Below are positions 1-7,367 of a DNA stretch of 38,360 nucleotides, one piece after another. Numbering within the stretch: position 1 is the first letter of the stretch; the number at the start of each line of letters is the position of its first letter. Source of the stretch: Methanobacteriota archaeon (GTDB taxonomy: Archaea > Thermoplasmatota > Poseidoniia > Poseidoniales > Poseidoniaceae); assembly GCA_002710015.1 (NCBI GenBank), contig PAOW01000010.1:1-38360 (forward strand), read 5' to 3'. The notes under the pieces are model-generated. The model saw nothing but the letters and a program-made list of their open reading frames with translations, ran no database searches and had not been told where the DNA came from. A program made the translations under genes and the position numbers.

Positions 1-1
1 C

Positions 2-226
2 GAGTTTAGAACTGCATATGATTTCCGCCACAAGGGTAAGAAAATCGACAAGCAGGTTTTCTGGTACATCGCAGAAACTGAAACTATGGCAGTCAAGATT
101 AGCCACGAACACCAAGAGCACCTGTGGCTAGAATGGGAAAGCGCAATGATGCAACTTACCCATCATGAGAGCAAGGGAGTCCTGACGGCTGCTCATGCTC
201 ACATGAAATCCATCGGCAAAGACTAG
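2..226 (+). CDS. Nudix hydrolase, C-terminal part (diadenosine tetraphosphatase-like)
   Basis: This open frame enters from the left edge and ends at TAG 224-226, giving 74 visible residues. It contains R-x-x-Y-D-F, then GKKIDKQVFWYIAET, then VKISHEHQEHLWLEWESAM, and ends with a helix rich in H and A. This order matches the C-terminal half of the asymmetrical bis(5'-nucleosyl)-tetraphosphatase branch of the Nudix family (NUDT2/MutT-like), where the SHEHQ-x-x-x-W segment follows the Nudix helix. Members hydrolyse Ap4A or related nucleotides with Mg2+. The Nudix box itself lies outside the window, so activity cannot be judged here. The gene converges on the cobalamin adenosyltransferase, with 22 bases between the two stop codons. 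Confidence 0.75.
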   Translation, partial: EFRTAYDFRHKGKKIDKQVFWYIAETETMAVKISHEHQEHLWLEWESAMMQLTHHESKGVLTAAHAHMKSIGKD

Positions 227-232
227 TCGTGT

Positions 233-246
233 AAAGGGTACCCTTT
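233..246. terminator. 14-nt perfect palindrome between convergent stops
   Basis: AAAGGGTACCCTTT is perfectly self-complementary and lies between the stop codons of two converging genes. As RNA it could form a 5-bp stem with a GTAC loop on either strand. A role as a weak bidirectional terminator is inferred from position only, since there is no long T tract. Confidence 0.3.
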
Positions 247-248
247 GA

Positions 249-914
249 TTAACGGTTAGCGTTTTGTTTGCGAGTCATTTCAGCGATTCCGGCTTCCCTT
301 TTCCCCTTAGGAGTCCACAGAGATTCATCCTCTCCTAGCCTTGCTGAAGTCCATCTTGTGAGGACGAAAATCCAATCGGAAAGGCGGTTCACATACTGTA
401 GAGATAGCGGACGCATTTCATCCTTGATTGCAACCATCGCCCTCTCTAGTCTGCGTGTTACTGTCCTTGCTAGGTGCATTGCCGCAATAGGCCCTGAACC
501 GGTTGGAAGAATGAAACTCTCAAGCGGTTCCAATTCTTCATTCCAAGCATCCATCTCTTCGCATAATCTATCTGAATCTTCTTGGTCAACCAACTGCATG
601 TATTCTGGAATTTGGTCCGGAGGACAAGCAAGTTCTGCCCCCAAATCGAATAACTCACTCTGCATCCTACCTAAAGCGGCCAAGCACACATCCTTGACCC
701 TCCTAACGGTAGTTCTAGCACCTCCATCTGGATGATTATCTGGTAAACGGCTAGTTTCCATCAAAACTAATCCAAGTAAAGCATTGACCTCATCACAAGT
801 TCCAACGATTTCAATTCTGTCATCACTCTTTGATACGCGACTTCCATCCACCAGAGAGGTTTCGCCAGCGTCACCTCCGCCTGTATGCACTCTTGTTATC
901 CTGACCATGACCAT
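249..914 (-). CDS. pduO: PduO-type cob(I)alamin adenosyltransferase
   Basis: This cytosolic enzyme transfers the adenosyl group of ATP to cob(I)alamin to make coenzyme B12. The N-terminus carries the family's ATP-binding motif (TGGGDAGETSL, residues 11-21), followed by RVSKSDDRIE and GTCDEVNALLG. The C-terminal helices hold RTVTRRLERA and YVNRLSDWIFVLTRW, both typical of PduO/MMAB-type enzymes. Its 221 residues are slightly longer than the usual 180-200. ATG at 914 and ATG at 908 are both possible starts; both leave the motif intact. The DUF2203 gene ends only 6 nt upstream, so the two are probably co-transcribed. Adenosylcobalamin users such as ribonucleotide reductase or methylmalonyl-CoA mutase would be elsewhere in the genome. 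Confidence 0.92.
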   Translation of the reverse strand: MVMVRITRVHTGGGDAGETSLVDGSRVSKSDDRIEIVGTCDEVNALLGLVLMETSRLPDNHPDGGARTTVRRVKDVCLAALGRMQSELFDLGAELACPPDQIPEYMQLVDQEDSDRLCEEMDAWNEELEPLESFILPTGSGPIAAMHLARTVTRRLERAMVAIKDEMRPLSLQYVNRLSDWIFVLTRWTSARLGEDESLWTPKGKREAGIAEMTRKQNANR

Positions 915-920
915 CCCAGC

Positions 921-1403
921 CTATGCTTCAACAAGAGGTCTGCGGCCGTCAATACCTGAATCAAGAGGATGCCACCACTCGATATCTTCCTCTCCCTCAC
1001 ACCAAGAATACAATACTAGATGCCCGTCAACAACCCCATACCATTCGATATACCCTGGGTCATAACCTGCTATCACTGCCCCAGTCGAAACAACTTTCTC
1101 ACTTGTTTCCTGCCATTCTGTTACCAAATTTCCCAATTGATCTGCGTATTCAGTAACGTGCTCATCAAACGGTGGCAAAACACCTACTAGATATTCTAAC
1201 TCTGTTGTTAAATCATTTGCAAGATCCTGAATCGATTGTAAACACGAAAGTATCTTCTTTACCTCTGGTAGGCTTTTTCTGGCTTCTTCAATTGTAACTA
1301 CTACACACTCATCAGGCAAAGCCAGCAATGCCATTTCGTCAATTAGTTCGTCAGCACCCATAGGTTGTCCCGCAAGGGGTGCATGTTCCCAATCATCATC
1401 CAC
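921..1403 (-). CDS. DUF2203 family protein
   Basis: This 160-residue protein has the DUF2203 architecture. An N-terminal helix starts with VTIEEARKSLPEVKKIL (from about residue 36). A charged helical middle follows. The conserved C-terminal block is GYIEWYGVVDGHLVLYSW, then EEDIEWWHPLDSGIDGRRPL (about 116-157), equivalent to the family's D-x-R-E-V-x-L-C-W and WH-x-L-x-x-G-x-x-G-R-x-P. No biochemical function is established for this family. The longest start is GTG at 1403, preceded by a weak AAAAGG. An internal ATG at 1361 would also keep the whole domain. The gene sits directly upstream of the adenosyltransferase. Confidence 0.8.
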   Translation of the reverse strand: MDDDWEHAPLAGQPMGADELIDEMALLALPDECVVVTIEEARKSLPEVKKILSCLQSIQDLANDLTTELEYLVGVLPPFDEHVTEYADQLGNLVTEWQETSEKVVSTGAVIAGYDPGYIEWYGVVDGHLVLYSWCEGEEDIEWWHPLDSGIDGRRPLVEA

Positions 1404-1430
1404 AAACAGCCTTTTCGAACTGAGGCTTAT

Positions 1431-1727
1431 TCAACTCTGTGGTGAAACATTCTCGGATAAAGCGATTTCAGGCGTTGAAGATTGGAATCGATTTACTACT
1501 TTGCGACCAAAGAATAGAACAACAATGCCCCATACTAATACCTCGATTGTGATTATCAACCAAGCAAATGGTCCAGCAGATTCCAGTATTATATTGGCGT
1601 TATAGGGCTCCCCATTGAAGGCCATGTATAGGGATTGAGAGAACAAAGATGCACCAAACCAAACGAATACTGCATACCAACAAATCGTTGAAAGAGGCCA
1701 ATCTCTAATCTCTTTTGGCCCTTCCAT
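1431..1727 (-). CDS. Small membrane protein, two to three TM helices
   Basis: This protein has 98 residues when begun at ATG 1727 (MEGPKEIRDW). An upstream in-frame start at 1859 would overlap the neighbouring gene by 67 nt and add a non-conserved-looking stretch, so the internal ATG is preferred. Hydrophobic segments are WPLSTICWYAVFVWFGASLF (about 11-30) and PFAWLIITIEVLVWGIVVLF (about 56-75), followed by RKVVNRF and a polar tail. No family was recognised. It lies between a TPR membrane protein and DUF2203 on the same strand. The 65-nt upstream gap has T/A-rich stretches (TTTAAA near 1778) that could act as a promoter. Confidence 0.6.
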   Translation of the reverse strand: MEGPKEIRDWPLSTICWYAVFVWFGASLFSQSLYMAFNGEPYNANIILESAGPFAWLIITIEVLVWGIVVLFFGRKVVNRFQSSTPEIALSENVSPQS

Positions 1728-1792
1728 GTTGTCTAATTGTATTTGACCCACATAAAGGATTTCCAGTTTTGTGCAGTTTAAACCGTTGTTTC

Positions 1793-2518
1793 TTACAAGA
1801 TGTTTCTTTCCTGATTGGGGTTTAGCTTCTCTAAAGCTTCGTCGATGGCCACTAACCACTCATTTGCAACAGCCTCTTGACCACCGGATTCTGCAAGTCT
1901 TTTGTTCCAATGACTAGCTTCATCCTCGTTGCCCAAAAAATCGTGAATCCTGGACAAAGCAGACCAAGCCATGGGATTTATGTGCTCTTCCTCTAAGTCC
2001 CAAGCACGCTCAAAACACTGAATCGCTCCATGATCGCCAGATATTTGCCCTCTCTCCAAAGCGACTAACCCTGCTTTTGACCATGCTAACGGCAACCTTC
2101 CGATTAACAGGCCCCTAAACACAAGAAAAGTTTGACAGCCACCAAGAGCAACTATCGTGGCAAAGGCTGCATACTCTTCTCCCATAGATAGAGAACCCCA
2201 CTGATCTGCCATCATGGCAGTTGCAGCAACACAAAACATGACCCCTGCAAATGGTGCAACAATTACCTCATCTCTAGAAATTAACATATTTTGAACACCT
2301 CTGAGAAGTCCAAGTGCCCCATACACTAACAAAAACAACAAGTGAACTTGTACATTTGTGGGTCTCGGTCCACTTTCACCGATAAGGAATAAAGCGGCAA
2401 ATATCAACAAAACGATACCATATCTCTTGGATGGTCCTGGAAACGGCTGCCATTTACTCATTAGTATGAGACAGATAGCAAGAGCGAACTCCAAAGCTAG
2501 GAACCACCATGTCTCCAT
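1793..2518 (-). CDS. Polytopic membrane protein with C-terminal TPR-like repeats
   Basis: The N-terminal two thirds holds about five hydrophobic helices, for example WFLALEFALAICLILM, YGIVLLIFAALFLIG, VQVHLLFLLVYGALGLL and VIVAPFAGVMFCVAATAMM. The last about 90 residues are soluble and look like two tetratricopeptide repeats: AWSKAGLVALERG, then GAIQCFERAWDLEEEHINPMAW, SALSRIHDFLGNEDEASHW. ATG 2518 (METWWF) is chosen over an upstream TTG at 2524. The TPR part probably scaffolds a partner at the membrane. No specific family or function could be assigned. RlmH lies 35 nt upstream on the same strand. Confidence 0.65.
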   Translation of the reverse strand: METWWFLALEFALAICLILMSKWQPFPGPSKRYGIVLLIFAALFLIGESGPRPTNVQVHLLFLLVYGALGLLRGVQNMLISRDEVIVAPFAGVMFCVAATAMMADQWGSLSMGEEYAAFATIVALGGCQTFLVFRGLLIGRLPLAWSKAGLVALERGQISGDHGAIQCFERAWDLEEEHINPMAWSALSRIHDFLGNEDEASHWNKRLAESGGQEAVANEWLVAIDEALEKLNPNQERNIL

Positions 2519-2553
2519 AAACAATGCTCTGATAGGGTCGTAATTGATTTTTG

Positions 2554-2967
2554 TTAATGTCTATGATATGAACTTCCTCGTATTATTTCATCTGCACGAT
2601 ATAGCTGTTCCATTAGGAAAACCGCTGCCAGTTCATGAGGAAGGGTCATTTTAGAAAGGGAAATTTTTGGATTGAGTATGTCCTTTGGAAACCCATCGGG
2701 AGGGCCAATAGCTAAGTTCGCATCATCTGAGTCCAGTAACCAAGCCTCAAATTTTTTTGAAAATTGAACTGATGAAAAGTCATCACCGCCTTCGTCTAAG
2801 ACAATTGTGTTACTGGGAAGTCTTGAGACATATTCCATTCCACTTAATTTTGAATCATGATATTGAACCTTAACTTTTGATTTGGTTCTCATAAGATAAT
2901 GCTCTATCAGTCCTTTCATTTTGGAATCGGAGGGTTTTCCATGGAGGTGAACTATTACTCGGCCCAT
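2554..2967 (-). CDS. rlmH: RlmH-like 23S rRNA pseudouridine N3-methyltransferase (SPOUT)
   Basis: RlmH methylates N3 of pseudouridine 1915 (E. coli numbering) in helix 69 of large-subunit rRNA, using S-adenosylmethionine. The 137-residue protein keeps the family order. IVLDEGGDDFSSVQF corresponds to the bacterial IVTLDIPGKPWDT segment. LAIGPPDGFP replaces the usual GG-P-E-G glycine loop. KISLSKMTLPHELAAVFLMEQLYRA then reproduces the S-L-S-x-x-T-L-P-H-x-L-x-R-x-x-x-x-E-x-L-Y-R-A signature. The C-terminus is SSYHRH, as in the bacterial ...YHRE/H end. The glycine-loop change and the short N-terminal half are deviations. ATG 2967 is followed directly by GRVIVHLHG, the expected first strand. It is divergent from the gene at 3024. 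Confidence 0.85.
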   Translation of the reverse strand: MGRVIVHLHGKPSDSKMKGLIEHYLMRTKSKVKVQYHDSKLSGMEYVSRLPSNTIVLDEGGDDFSSVQFSKKFEAWLLDSDDANLAIGPPDGFPKDILNPKISLSKMTLPHELAAVFLMEQLYRADEIIRGSSYHRH

Positions 2968-3002
2968 GCATATCCGAAGTAGTTCAACCCCAAGACTATT
3001 GA

Positions 3003-3009
3003 GATAAAC
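3003..3009. promoter_or_regulatory. Possible shared TATA box for divergent rlmH and 3024 genes
   Basis: GATAAAC on the plus strand (GTTTATC on the minus strand) lies about 20 nt before ATG 3024 and about 39 nt before ATG 2967. Archaeal TATA boxes sit about 25 nt before the transcription start. This would make the plus transcript nearly leaderless and give the minus transcript a leader of about 14 nt. Neither start has a clear Shine-Dalgarno. The call rests on position and composition only. Confidence 0.3.
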
Positions 3010-3023
3010 CTCCAGCAGCGCAC

Positions 3024-3362
3024 ATGGGATGGTGGCCCTTCAAGAAGAAAACAAAGGCTCCAAGGATTCCTGATGTGATACGCAGAGACACGAGATCATG
3101 GCTATCTGACTTGCAAGAGATATGCGAAATGAATTTTGATTCACCAGAAGAAGCAAGGCGGCAAATAAGGCAAATGGCTGGCGAATGGAGAGATGCAAAT
3201 GCAGAAGGAGTGATGGATGACTCACTTCTTGAGGGTCTAAACCTTCGTGCCTTTAGACTACTAAACTCAACGGATGATGAATTCTCGCAATGGTTGGATG
3301 ACCTTAATTTCTGGAAACCTGGTTGGCGTCCAGATGCAACCGAGCATACGGATGAATCATGA
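3024..3362 (+). CDS. Small hydrophilic protein of unknown function
   Basis: This 112-residue protein opens with the basic MGWWPFKKKTKAP and continues with predicted helices rich in R, D and E (DVIRRDTRSWLSDLQEI, EEARRQIRQMAGEWRDA, DEFSQWLDDLNFWKPGW). It has no signal peptide, membrane segment or cysteine pair. I did not recognise the family. It is the first gene of a plus-strand run with the PGES2-like and FGE-like genes; the gap to the next start is 24 nt. ATG 3024 is the only convincing start and lacks a Shine-Dalgarno. Confidence 0.6.
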   Translation: MGWWPFKKKTKAPRIPDVIRRDTRSWLSDLQEICEMNFDSPEEARRQIRQMAGEWRDANAEGVMDDSLLEGLNLRAFRLLNSTDDEFSQWLDDLNFWKPGWRPDATEHTDES

Positions 3363-3386
3363 AGGAGATGCTATTGCGAGGGTAAC

Positions 3387-4079
3387 ATGGGAAGTGCTGG
3401 ACAATTGTACATGTTGTATACATGTCCTTTTTGCTGGAAGGTCAGAGGATTATTGGAACACCTTGATATCAAACATGAAAGGGTGCAGGTAAATCCTATG
3501 AAAAGTAAAAAATTGCCATCCGCTCCAGAGTGGAAAAAAGTGCCAATTTGGATAGATGACAAAGAGGAAATCCATGTAGATTCAACGCCGATAATGAAAC
3601 ACATAGATGCAGTACATAATGAAGGAAAACTTTGGTCTAGCGAAGACGAAGAACGTCGCGACAAGTGGATGGCTTGGGTAGACTTACACATGTCAAAAGC
3701 AACTATACCTATCCTTTACGGAAGCTTAGGTGCTGCACTCAAAACAACAACAAGTGTTTCGAAACTGGAAAATTTTGGCTTTTTTTCAAAGCGACTATAC
3801 GCTTGGGCTGGCTTTCCGATAATGTGGGGTATAATCGCTAAAAAACGTGTAAAGAAAGATGGTCGCACCCCAAAAAAGCTGTGGCACGATTTGCTTGACG
3901 AGTTCACAAACGAATTTGGTGGACATACTTTCTTTGGTGGTGAATCTCCAAACCTTGTAGACTTAGCAGCATTCGGATATGTGAGGTCAATTTCTCCATA
4001 TTCACAATTTTCTCAACTACAAGACCACAAAGCAGGTATGAAGTGGTATAACGCAGTTGAGGCTACTCTCAAGGTGTAA
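3387..4079 (+). CDS. Glutaredoxin/GST-like protein resembling prostaglandin E synthase 2
   Basis: The N-terminus is a thioredoxin-fold domain with a CPFC redox motif (Cys13, Cys16) in LYMLYTCPFCWKVRGLLEHL. It is followed by KVPIWIDD and VDSTPIMKHI, the cis-Pro and glutathione-site elements of GSTs. The C-terminal helical domain contains FFSKRLYAWAGFPIMW, KKRVKK and HTFFGGESPNLVDLAAFGYVRSI. This arrangement matches the membrane-associated prostaglandin E synthase 2 (PTGES2) branch, which has an alpha-helical segment before a basic KR cluster and then a GG-x-x-P-N-L-A-D motif. Archaea make no prostaglandins, so a thiol-disulfide or glutaredoxin-like role is more likely. The length of 230 residues fits the soluble part of PTGES2. 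The FGE-like gene starts 2 nt after the stop, which implies translational coupling. Confidence 0.75.
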   Translation: MGSAGQLYMLYTCPFCWKVRGLLEHLDIKHERVQVNPMKSKKLPSAPEWKKVPIWIDDKEEIHVDSTPIMKHIDAVHNEGKLWSSEDEERRDKWMAWVDLHMSKATIPILYGSLGAALKTTTSVSKLENFGFFSKRLYAWAGFPIMWGIIAKKRVKKDGRTPKKLWHDLLDEFTNEFGGHTFFGGESPNLVDLAAFGYVRSISPYSQFSQLQDHKAGMKWYNAVEATLKV

Positions 4080-4081
4080 AT

Positions 4082-4903
4082 ATGGAATATGTTGAAGGCC
4101 CATTTGGCCTGAAATTTGTAAAAGTTGATTCCTGTGAGGTATACCTCGGAGAAAATAGAGGCGCTTGGGTTTATGCCAGTGAACGTCCAAGGCACAGAGT
4201 AATGCTGCCCTCTTTTTTGATTCTTGAATCCCCAATAACAGTCTCACAATATTCCGAAATTTTGGGTCTGAAAATTAAGGGAGATGATCTAAAGGATATG
4301 ATTACCAATGAAGAAATAGATCATTTCTGTTCTGCTTTAGAATCACACTTTGAAGAAGAAGTTCGAAGACCTACCCAATCTGAATGGGAGGCTGCAAAGG
4401 GTGACTTAAAACTCCCTTGCGGATGGACCGAATTACTAGCTGATGAGGCTACGGGAAATCATCGAGGGGCACGCTTGGATGGCCGTCCAAGAATAGGAGA
4501 TATGATTGGTCCCCTTTCAGGTCACAGAGTTTCACAATCTGCTCATCCGACACGTGAGGGGGTTTTTGCCTGTGTAACTACACCAGGCGACCGTCCACTT
4601 CCAAAAGTAGGATTTAGAATCGTAGTATCACCAAAAAGAGAAGGTCCTGTTCCTAAGGTTCCTGACAATGCTAATCTCGTTTCAAACATAAAAAGTGAAA
4701 TTTTCTGGACTTCCATACTTGGAATAATTCCTAGTTTCACAATACCTATTTTGAGAGGATTTAGTTCCTATGCACTGGATGGTTGGGCTAACCTCCTATT
4801 CGGAGGACTGTGCGCTGGATTTGTAACAGGAGCTTTTTGGAGACCTAAACGACCAACGTGGGGTCTTGACCCTGAAGGTAATATTATTCAGTTGAAAGAC
4901 TAG
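4082..4903 (+). CDS. FGE/SUMF1-like domain protein with C-terminal membrane segments
   Basis: Residues about 1-185 resemble the formylglycine-generating-enzyme sulfatase domain. Visible elements are VYLGENRGAW, RPRHRVMLPSFLI, SPITVSQYSEIL, EEVRRPTQSEWEAAKGD and the closing LPKVGFRIV. These are the family's P-x-H-x-V-x-L-x-x-F, P-V-T-x-x-Q-Y, R-L-P-T-E-A-E-W-E-x-A and G-F-R motifs. The cysteine pair that does the chemistry in true FGE, located just before G-F-R, is absent (only one Cys, in FACVTTPG). A catalytic role is therefore doubtful. Residues about 213-255 form one or two hydrophobic helices, so the domain is membrane anchored. The 3' end overlaps the converging maeB by 20 nt. Confidence 0.7.
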   Translation: MEYVEGPFGLKFVKVDSCEVYLGENRGAWVYASERPRHRVMLPSFLILESPITVSQYSEILGLKIKGDDLKDMITNEEIDHFCSALESHFEEEVRRPTQSEWEAAKGDLKLPCGWTELLADEATGNHRGARLDGRPRIGDMIGPLSGHRVSQSAHPTREGVFACVTTPGDRPLPKVGFRIVVSPKREGPVPKVPDNANLVSNIKSEIFWTSILGIIPSFTIPILRGFSSYALDGWANLLFGGLCAGFVTGAFWRPKRPTWGLDPEGNIIQLKD

Positions 4904-7193
4904 ACCAGTATGATTCTTGTCTTATCGCATCAAGAGCACATATGGCAGCCATATTCACAATATGTCTAACACCGTCAGCTCTTGCCAAAAGTTGGACTGG
5001 TTTGTCTAACCCTTCCAATATTGGACCTGTTGTTTCAGCATCACCTAATTGTTCCAACAGTTTGTAAGCGATATTTGCGGATGCAAGATTTGGACAAATT
5101 AGCACATTCGCAGGACCCTCAAAATTCATGAAAGGATACTCAGATTGTACTTCCATATTCAACGCGGTATCTGCTTGCATAGGGCCGTCAATGCATAGAG
5201 AACTATCCATTTCTTTAGCAAGATCAATCGCTTCCTCAATTCGCTCTGAGCGCTGAGCTCGACTACTACCAAAATTAGAAAATGATAGCATTGCGACCTT
5301 TGGTTCAATACCAAAACGTCGTGCTACCTTTGCCGTTTGAACCGCAATGTCAGCTAGTGTCTTACTATCTGGATAAACATTGACTGTGGCATCTCCTAAG
5401 AAAATCAATCTCCCCTTGATAACCATCATGTAACATCCAATTGCACAGTGGTTATCCTCGTTGCTTCCAATTACTTCTAGACAGGGCCGAAGAACGTCTG
5501 CATAGTTCCTGCTTACACCTCCAAGGAACCCATCTGCATCTCCTGAGTCTACCATTTGTGCTGCGAAATATGGACGACTTTTTAGAAGTCTTTGAGCGTC
5601 TATTTTCGTCATTCCTTTTCTGCTTCGGTTATCTAGTAATTTCAAATCATAATTACCGATTCTTCTATCATCATAGCGAGGGTTGATAATTTCACAGTCA
5701 AACTCGATATTTAGTGACTCCATCTTGCTACGAATACTCTCACTATTTCCCAATAAAATTGGAACACAAATATCTTGTTCAACGCATTGAGCAGCTGCTC
5801 TAATCACCTTTTCATTATCTCCTTCAGGGAAAACTATTTTCTTTTTACGCCCTTTTACTTGATTGAATACTCCACGCATAACAGAATATGACATTCCTAA
5901 TCTTGCTTCCAATGATTCTCGATATCGTTGTTTATCGAAATCCTCCGCTGTAATAGCCGCTATACCCTCCATAACTGCTGCTTCCGCAACATCTGAGGCT
6001 TCCCAAATCAACACTCTCCTATCAAATGGTTTGGGTATGATATAATCGGGTCCATACTGCATCGATTCTCCGGAATAAGCGTGAGCGATATAATCTGGAA
6101 CTGGTTCTTTAGCTAAGGCAGCGAGTGCCTTCGTGGCAGCCATCTTCATTCCCTGAGTAATATCTCTAGCCCTAACATCCAATGCTCCTCTGAAAATGTA
6201 AGGGAATCCAAGAACATTGTTTACTTGATTTGGAAAATCTGACCTCCCTGTTGCAATAATCGCATCATCTCTTATTGATTTGACTTCGTTTGGCATAATC
6301 TCTGGTGTCGGATTTGCCAATGCAAAAATTATCGGTCTGTCTGCCATTTTCGAAATCATTTCACCGGTTACAAGACCTCCTTTTGACAACCCTAACAAAA
6401 CATCGGCTCCAACTAGAGCATCTGCGAGAGTTCCATCATCGCAATCTGTAACAAATTTTGCCTTGTATTCGTTTAATTCGCCCGCTTTTTGCCTCTTAGA
6501 TGTCATTATGCCCTTTGAATCACACATCACAATATTTTCTCTTTTTACACCTAGTGCAACATAATGTGATGCACAGGCGATTGCAGAGGCGCCAGCGCCT
6601 GCAACAACTACCTTAATCTTTGACAACTCTTTGTCTTGCAATTCAACTGAGTTCAGCAATGCTGCACCTGAGATAATCGCTGTTCCGTGTTGATCATCGT
6701 GCATAACAGGAATATTGGTCGCCTCTGAAATTCTCCTCTCGATCTCAAAGCATTCTGGAGCCTTGATGTCCTCTAAATTTATTCCACCAAATGTTGGAGC
6801 AATATTACATACAGTTTTTACAAAATCATCAATATTGTCTGTATCAACTTCTATGTCAAATACATCTATGTCAGCGAAGGTCTTCAACAAAAGCCCCTTT
6901 CCTTCCATGACGGGTTTTGATGCGACTGCTCCTATATCGCCTAACCCTAGGACTGCAGTACCGTTAGATATTACAGCGACTAGATTTCCCTTGGAGGTAT
7001 ACCTATATGCGTTATCAGGATTATCTGCTATTTCTAAGCAAGGATAAGCAACCCCTGGTGAATATGCTAAAGACAACTCGTGTGAAGTGGAGTGTGGCTT
7101 GGTTGGGACAACCTTGATTTTTCCTCTAGGTTTTGCTTCGTGATATTCAAGAGCCTCTTTTTTGATTGCTCTTTCACGCCAATCATTGTTCAT
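4884..7193 (-). CDS. maeB: NADP-dependent malic enzyme, MaeB type
   Basis: The enzyme oxidatively decarboxylates malate to pyruvate, producing NADPH. Residues 1 to about 430 form the malic enzyme domain: KPHSTSHELSLAYSPGVA, GNLVAVISNGTAVLGLGDIG, PVMEGKGLLLKTFADID, IPVMHDDQHGTA, the nucleotide-binding VVAGAGASAIACA and ALANPTPEI. Residues about 431-769 are a phosphotransacetylase-like domain (KIVFPEGDNEKVIRAA, DADGFLGGVSRNYADVLRP), which is regulatory rather than catalytic in MaeB proteins. Length 769 matches the family's about 760. ATG 7193 has a good Shine-Dalgarno, GGGAG, 5 nt upstream. It stands alone on this strand, converging with the FGE-like gene and diverging from the giant surface protein. 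Confidence 0.95.
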   Translation of the reverse strand: MNNDWRERAIKKEALEYHEAKPRGKIKVVPTKPHSTSHELSLAYSPGVAYPCLEIADNPDNAYRYTSKGNLVAVISNGTAVLGLGDIGAVASKPVMEGKGLLLKTFADIDVFDIEVDTDNIDDFVKTVCNIAPTFGGINLEDIKAPECFEIERRISEATNIPVMHDDQHGTAIISGAALLNSVELQDKELSKIKVVVAGAGASAIACASHYVALGVKRENIVMCDSKGIMTSKRQKAGELNEYKAKFVTDCDDGTLADALVGADVLLGLSKGGLVTGEMISKMADRPIIFALANPTPEIMPNEVKSIRDDAIIATGRSDFPNQVNNVLGFPYIFRGALDVRARDITQGMKMAATKALAALAKEPVPDYIAHAYSGESMQYGPDYIIPKPFDRRVLIWEASDVAEAAVMEGIAAITAEDFDKQRYRESLEARLGMSYSVMRGVFNQVKGRKKKIVFPEGDNEKVIRAAAQCVEQDICVPILLGNSESIRSKMESLNIEFDCEIINPRYDDRRIGNYDLKLLDNRSRKGMTKIDAQRLLKSRPYFAAQMVDSGDADGFLGGVSRNYADVLRPCLEVIGSNEDNHCAIGCYMMVIKGRLIFLGDATVNVYPDSKTLADIAVQTAKVARRFGIEPKVAMLSFSNFGSSRAQRSERIEEAIDLAKEMDSSLCIDGPMQADTALNMEVQSEYPFMNFEGPANVLICPNLASANIAYKLLEQLGDAETTGPILEGLDKPVQLLARADGVRHIVNMAAICALDAIRQESYWSSLSTE

Positions 7194-7243
7194 AGTTCTC
7201 CCTAAGTGGTGTCTAATTTACGGCCGTGTTTGACTTTTGTGTG

Positions 7244-7253
7244 AATTTTTAAG
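7244..7253 (-). promoter_or_regulatory. Candidate TATA box for maeB
   Basis: On the minus strand this reads CTTAAAAATT, centred about 56 nt upstream of the maeB ATG. It predicts a start of transcription near 7223 and a leader of about 30 nt containing the GGGAG ribosome site. It was assigned from composition and spacing only. Confidence 0.35.
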
Positions 7254-7268
7254 AGAATTTATGGCAAT

Positions 7269-7284
7269 TTCATATACAAATAAA
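7269..7284 (+). promoter_or_regulatory. Distal copy of a duplicated TATA-like element
   Basis: TTCATATACAAATAAA is repeated 69 nt downstream, with one A deleted, at 7338-7352. If used as a TATA box it would start transcription near 7300 and give the giant gene a leader of about 65-70 nt. Confidence 0.4.
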
Positions 7285-7337
7285 TCGCGAGATTAGGTTA
7301 ATTATGGTGTTTATTGAATTAACATAAGAGCATTCGC

Positions 7338-7352
7338 TTCATATACAATAAA
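7338..7352 (+). promoter_or_regulatory. Proximal TATA-like element, predicts a leaderless mRNA
   Basis: TTCATATACAATAAA has its CATATA core centred about 24 nt before ATG 7368. With the usual archaeal TATA-to-start spacing of about 25 nt, transcription would begin at or next to the start codon. This agrees with the absence of any Shine-Dalgarno in front of this ATG. Confidence 0.5.
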
Positions 7353-7367
7353 ACTCGGCTATATACT

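Noticed and set aside
268-735. A long plus-strand frame opposite the cobalamin adenosyltransferase
   Set aside because: It is antisense to a well-supported enzyme and shows no recognisable domain or ribosome site.
1728-1859. N-terminal extension of the small membrane protein at 1431-1727
   Set aside because: It would overlap the TPR membrane protein gene by 67 nt, and the added sequence is low in hydrophobicity and looks non-coding; ATG 1727 is more natural.
4884-7193. Separate phosphotransacetylase gene fused by error to a malic enzyme
   Set aside because: The malic enzyme plus phosphotransacetylase-like layout and about 760-residue length are normal for MaeB.
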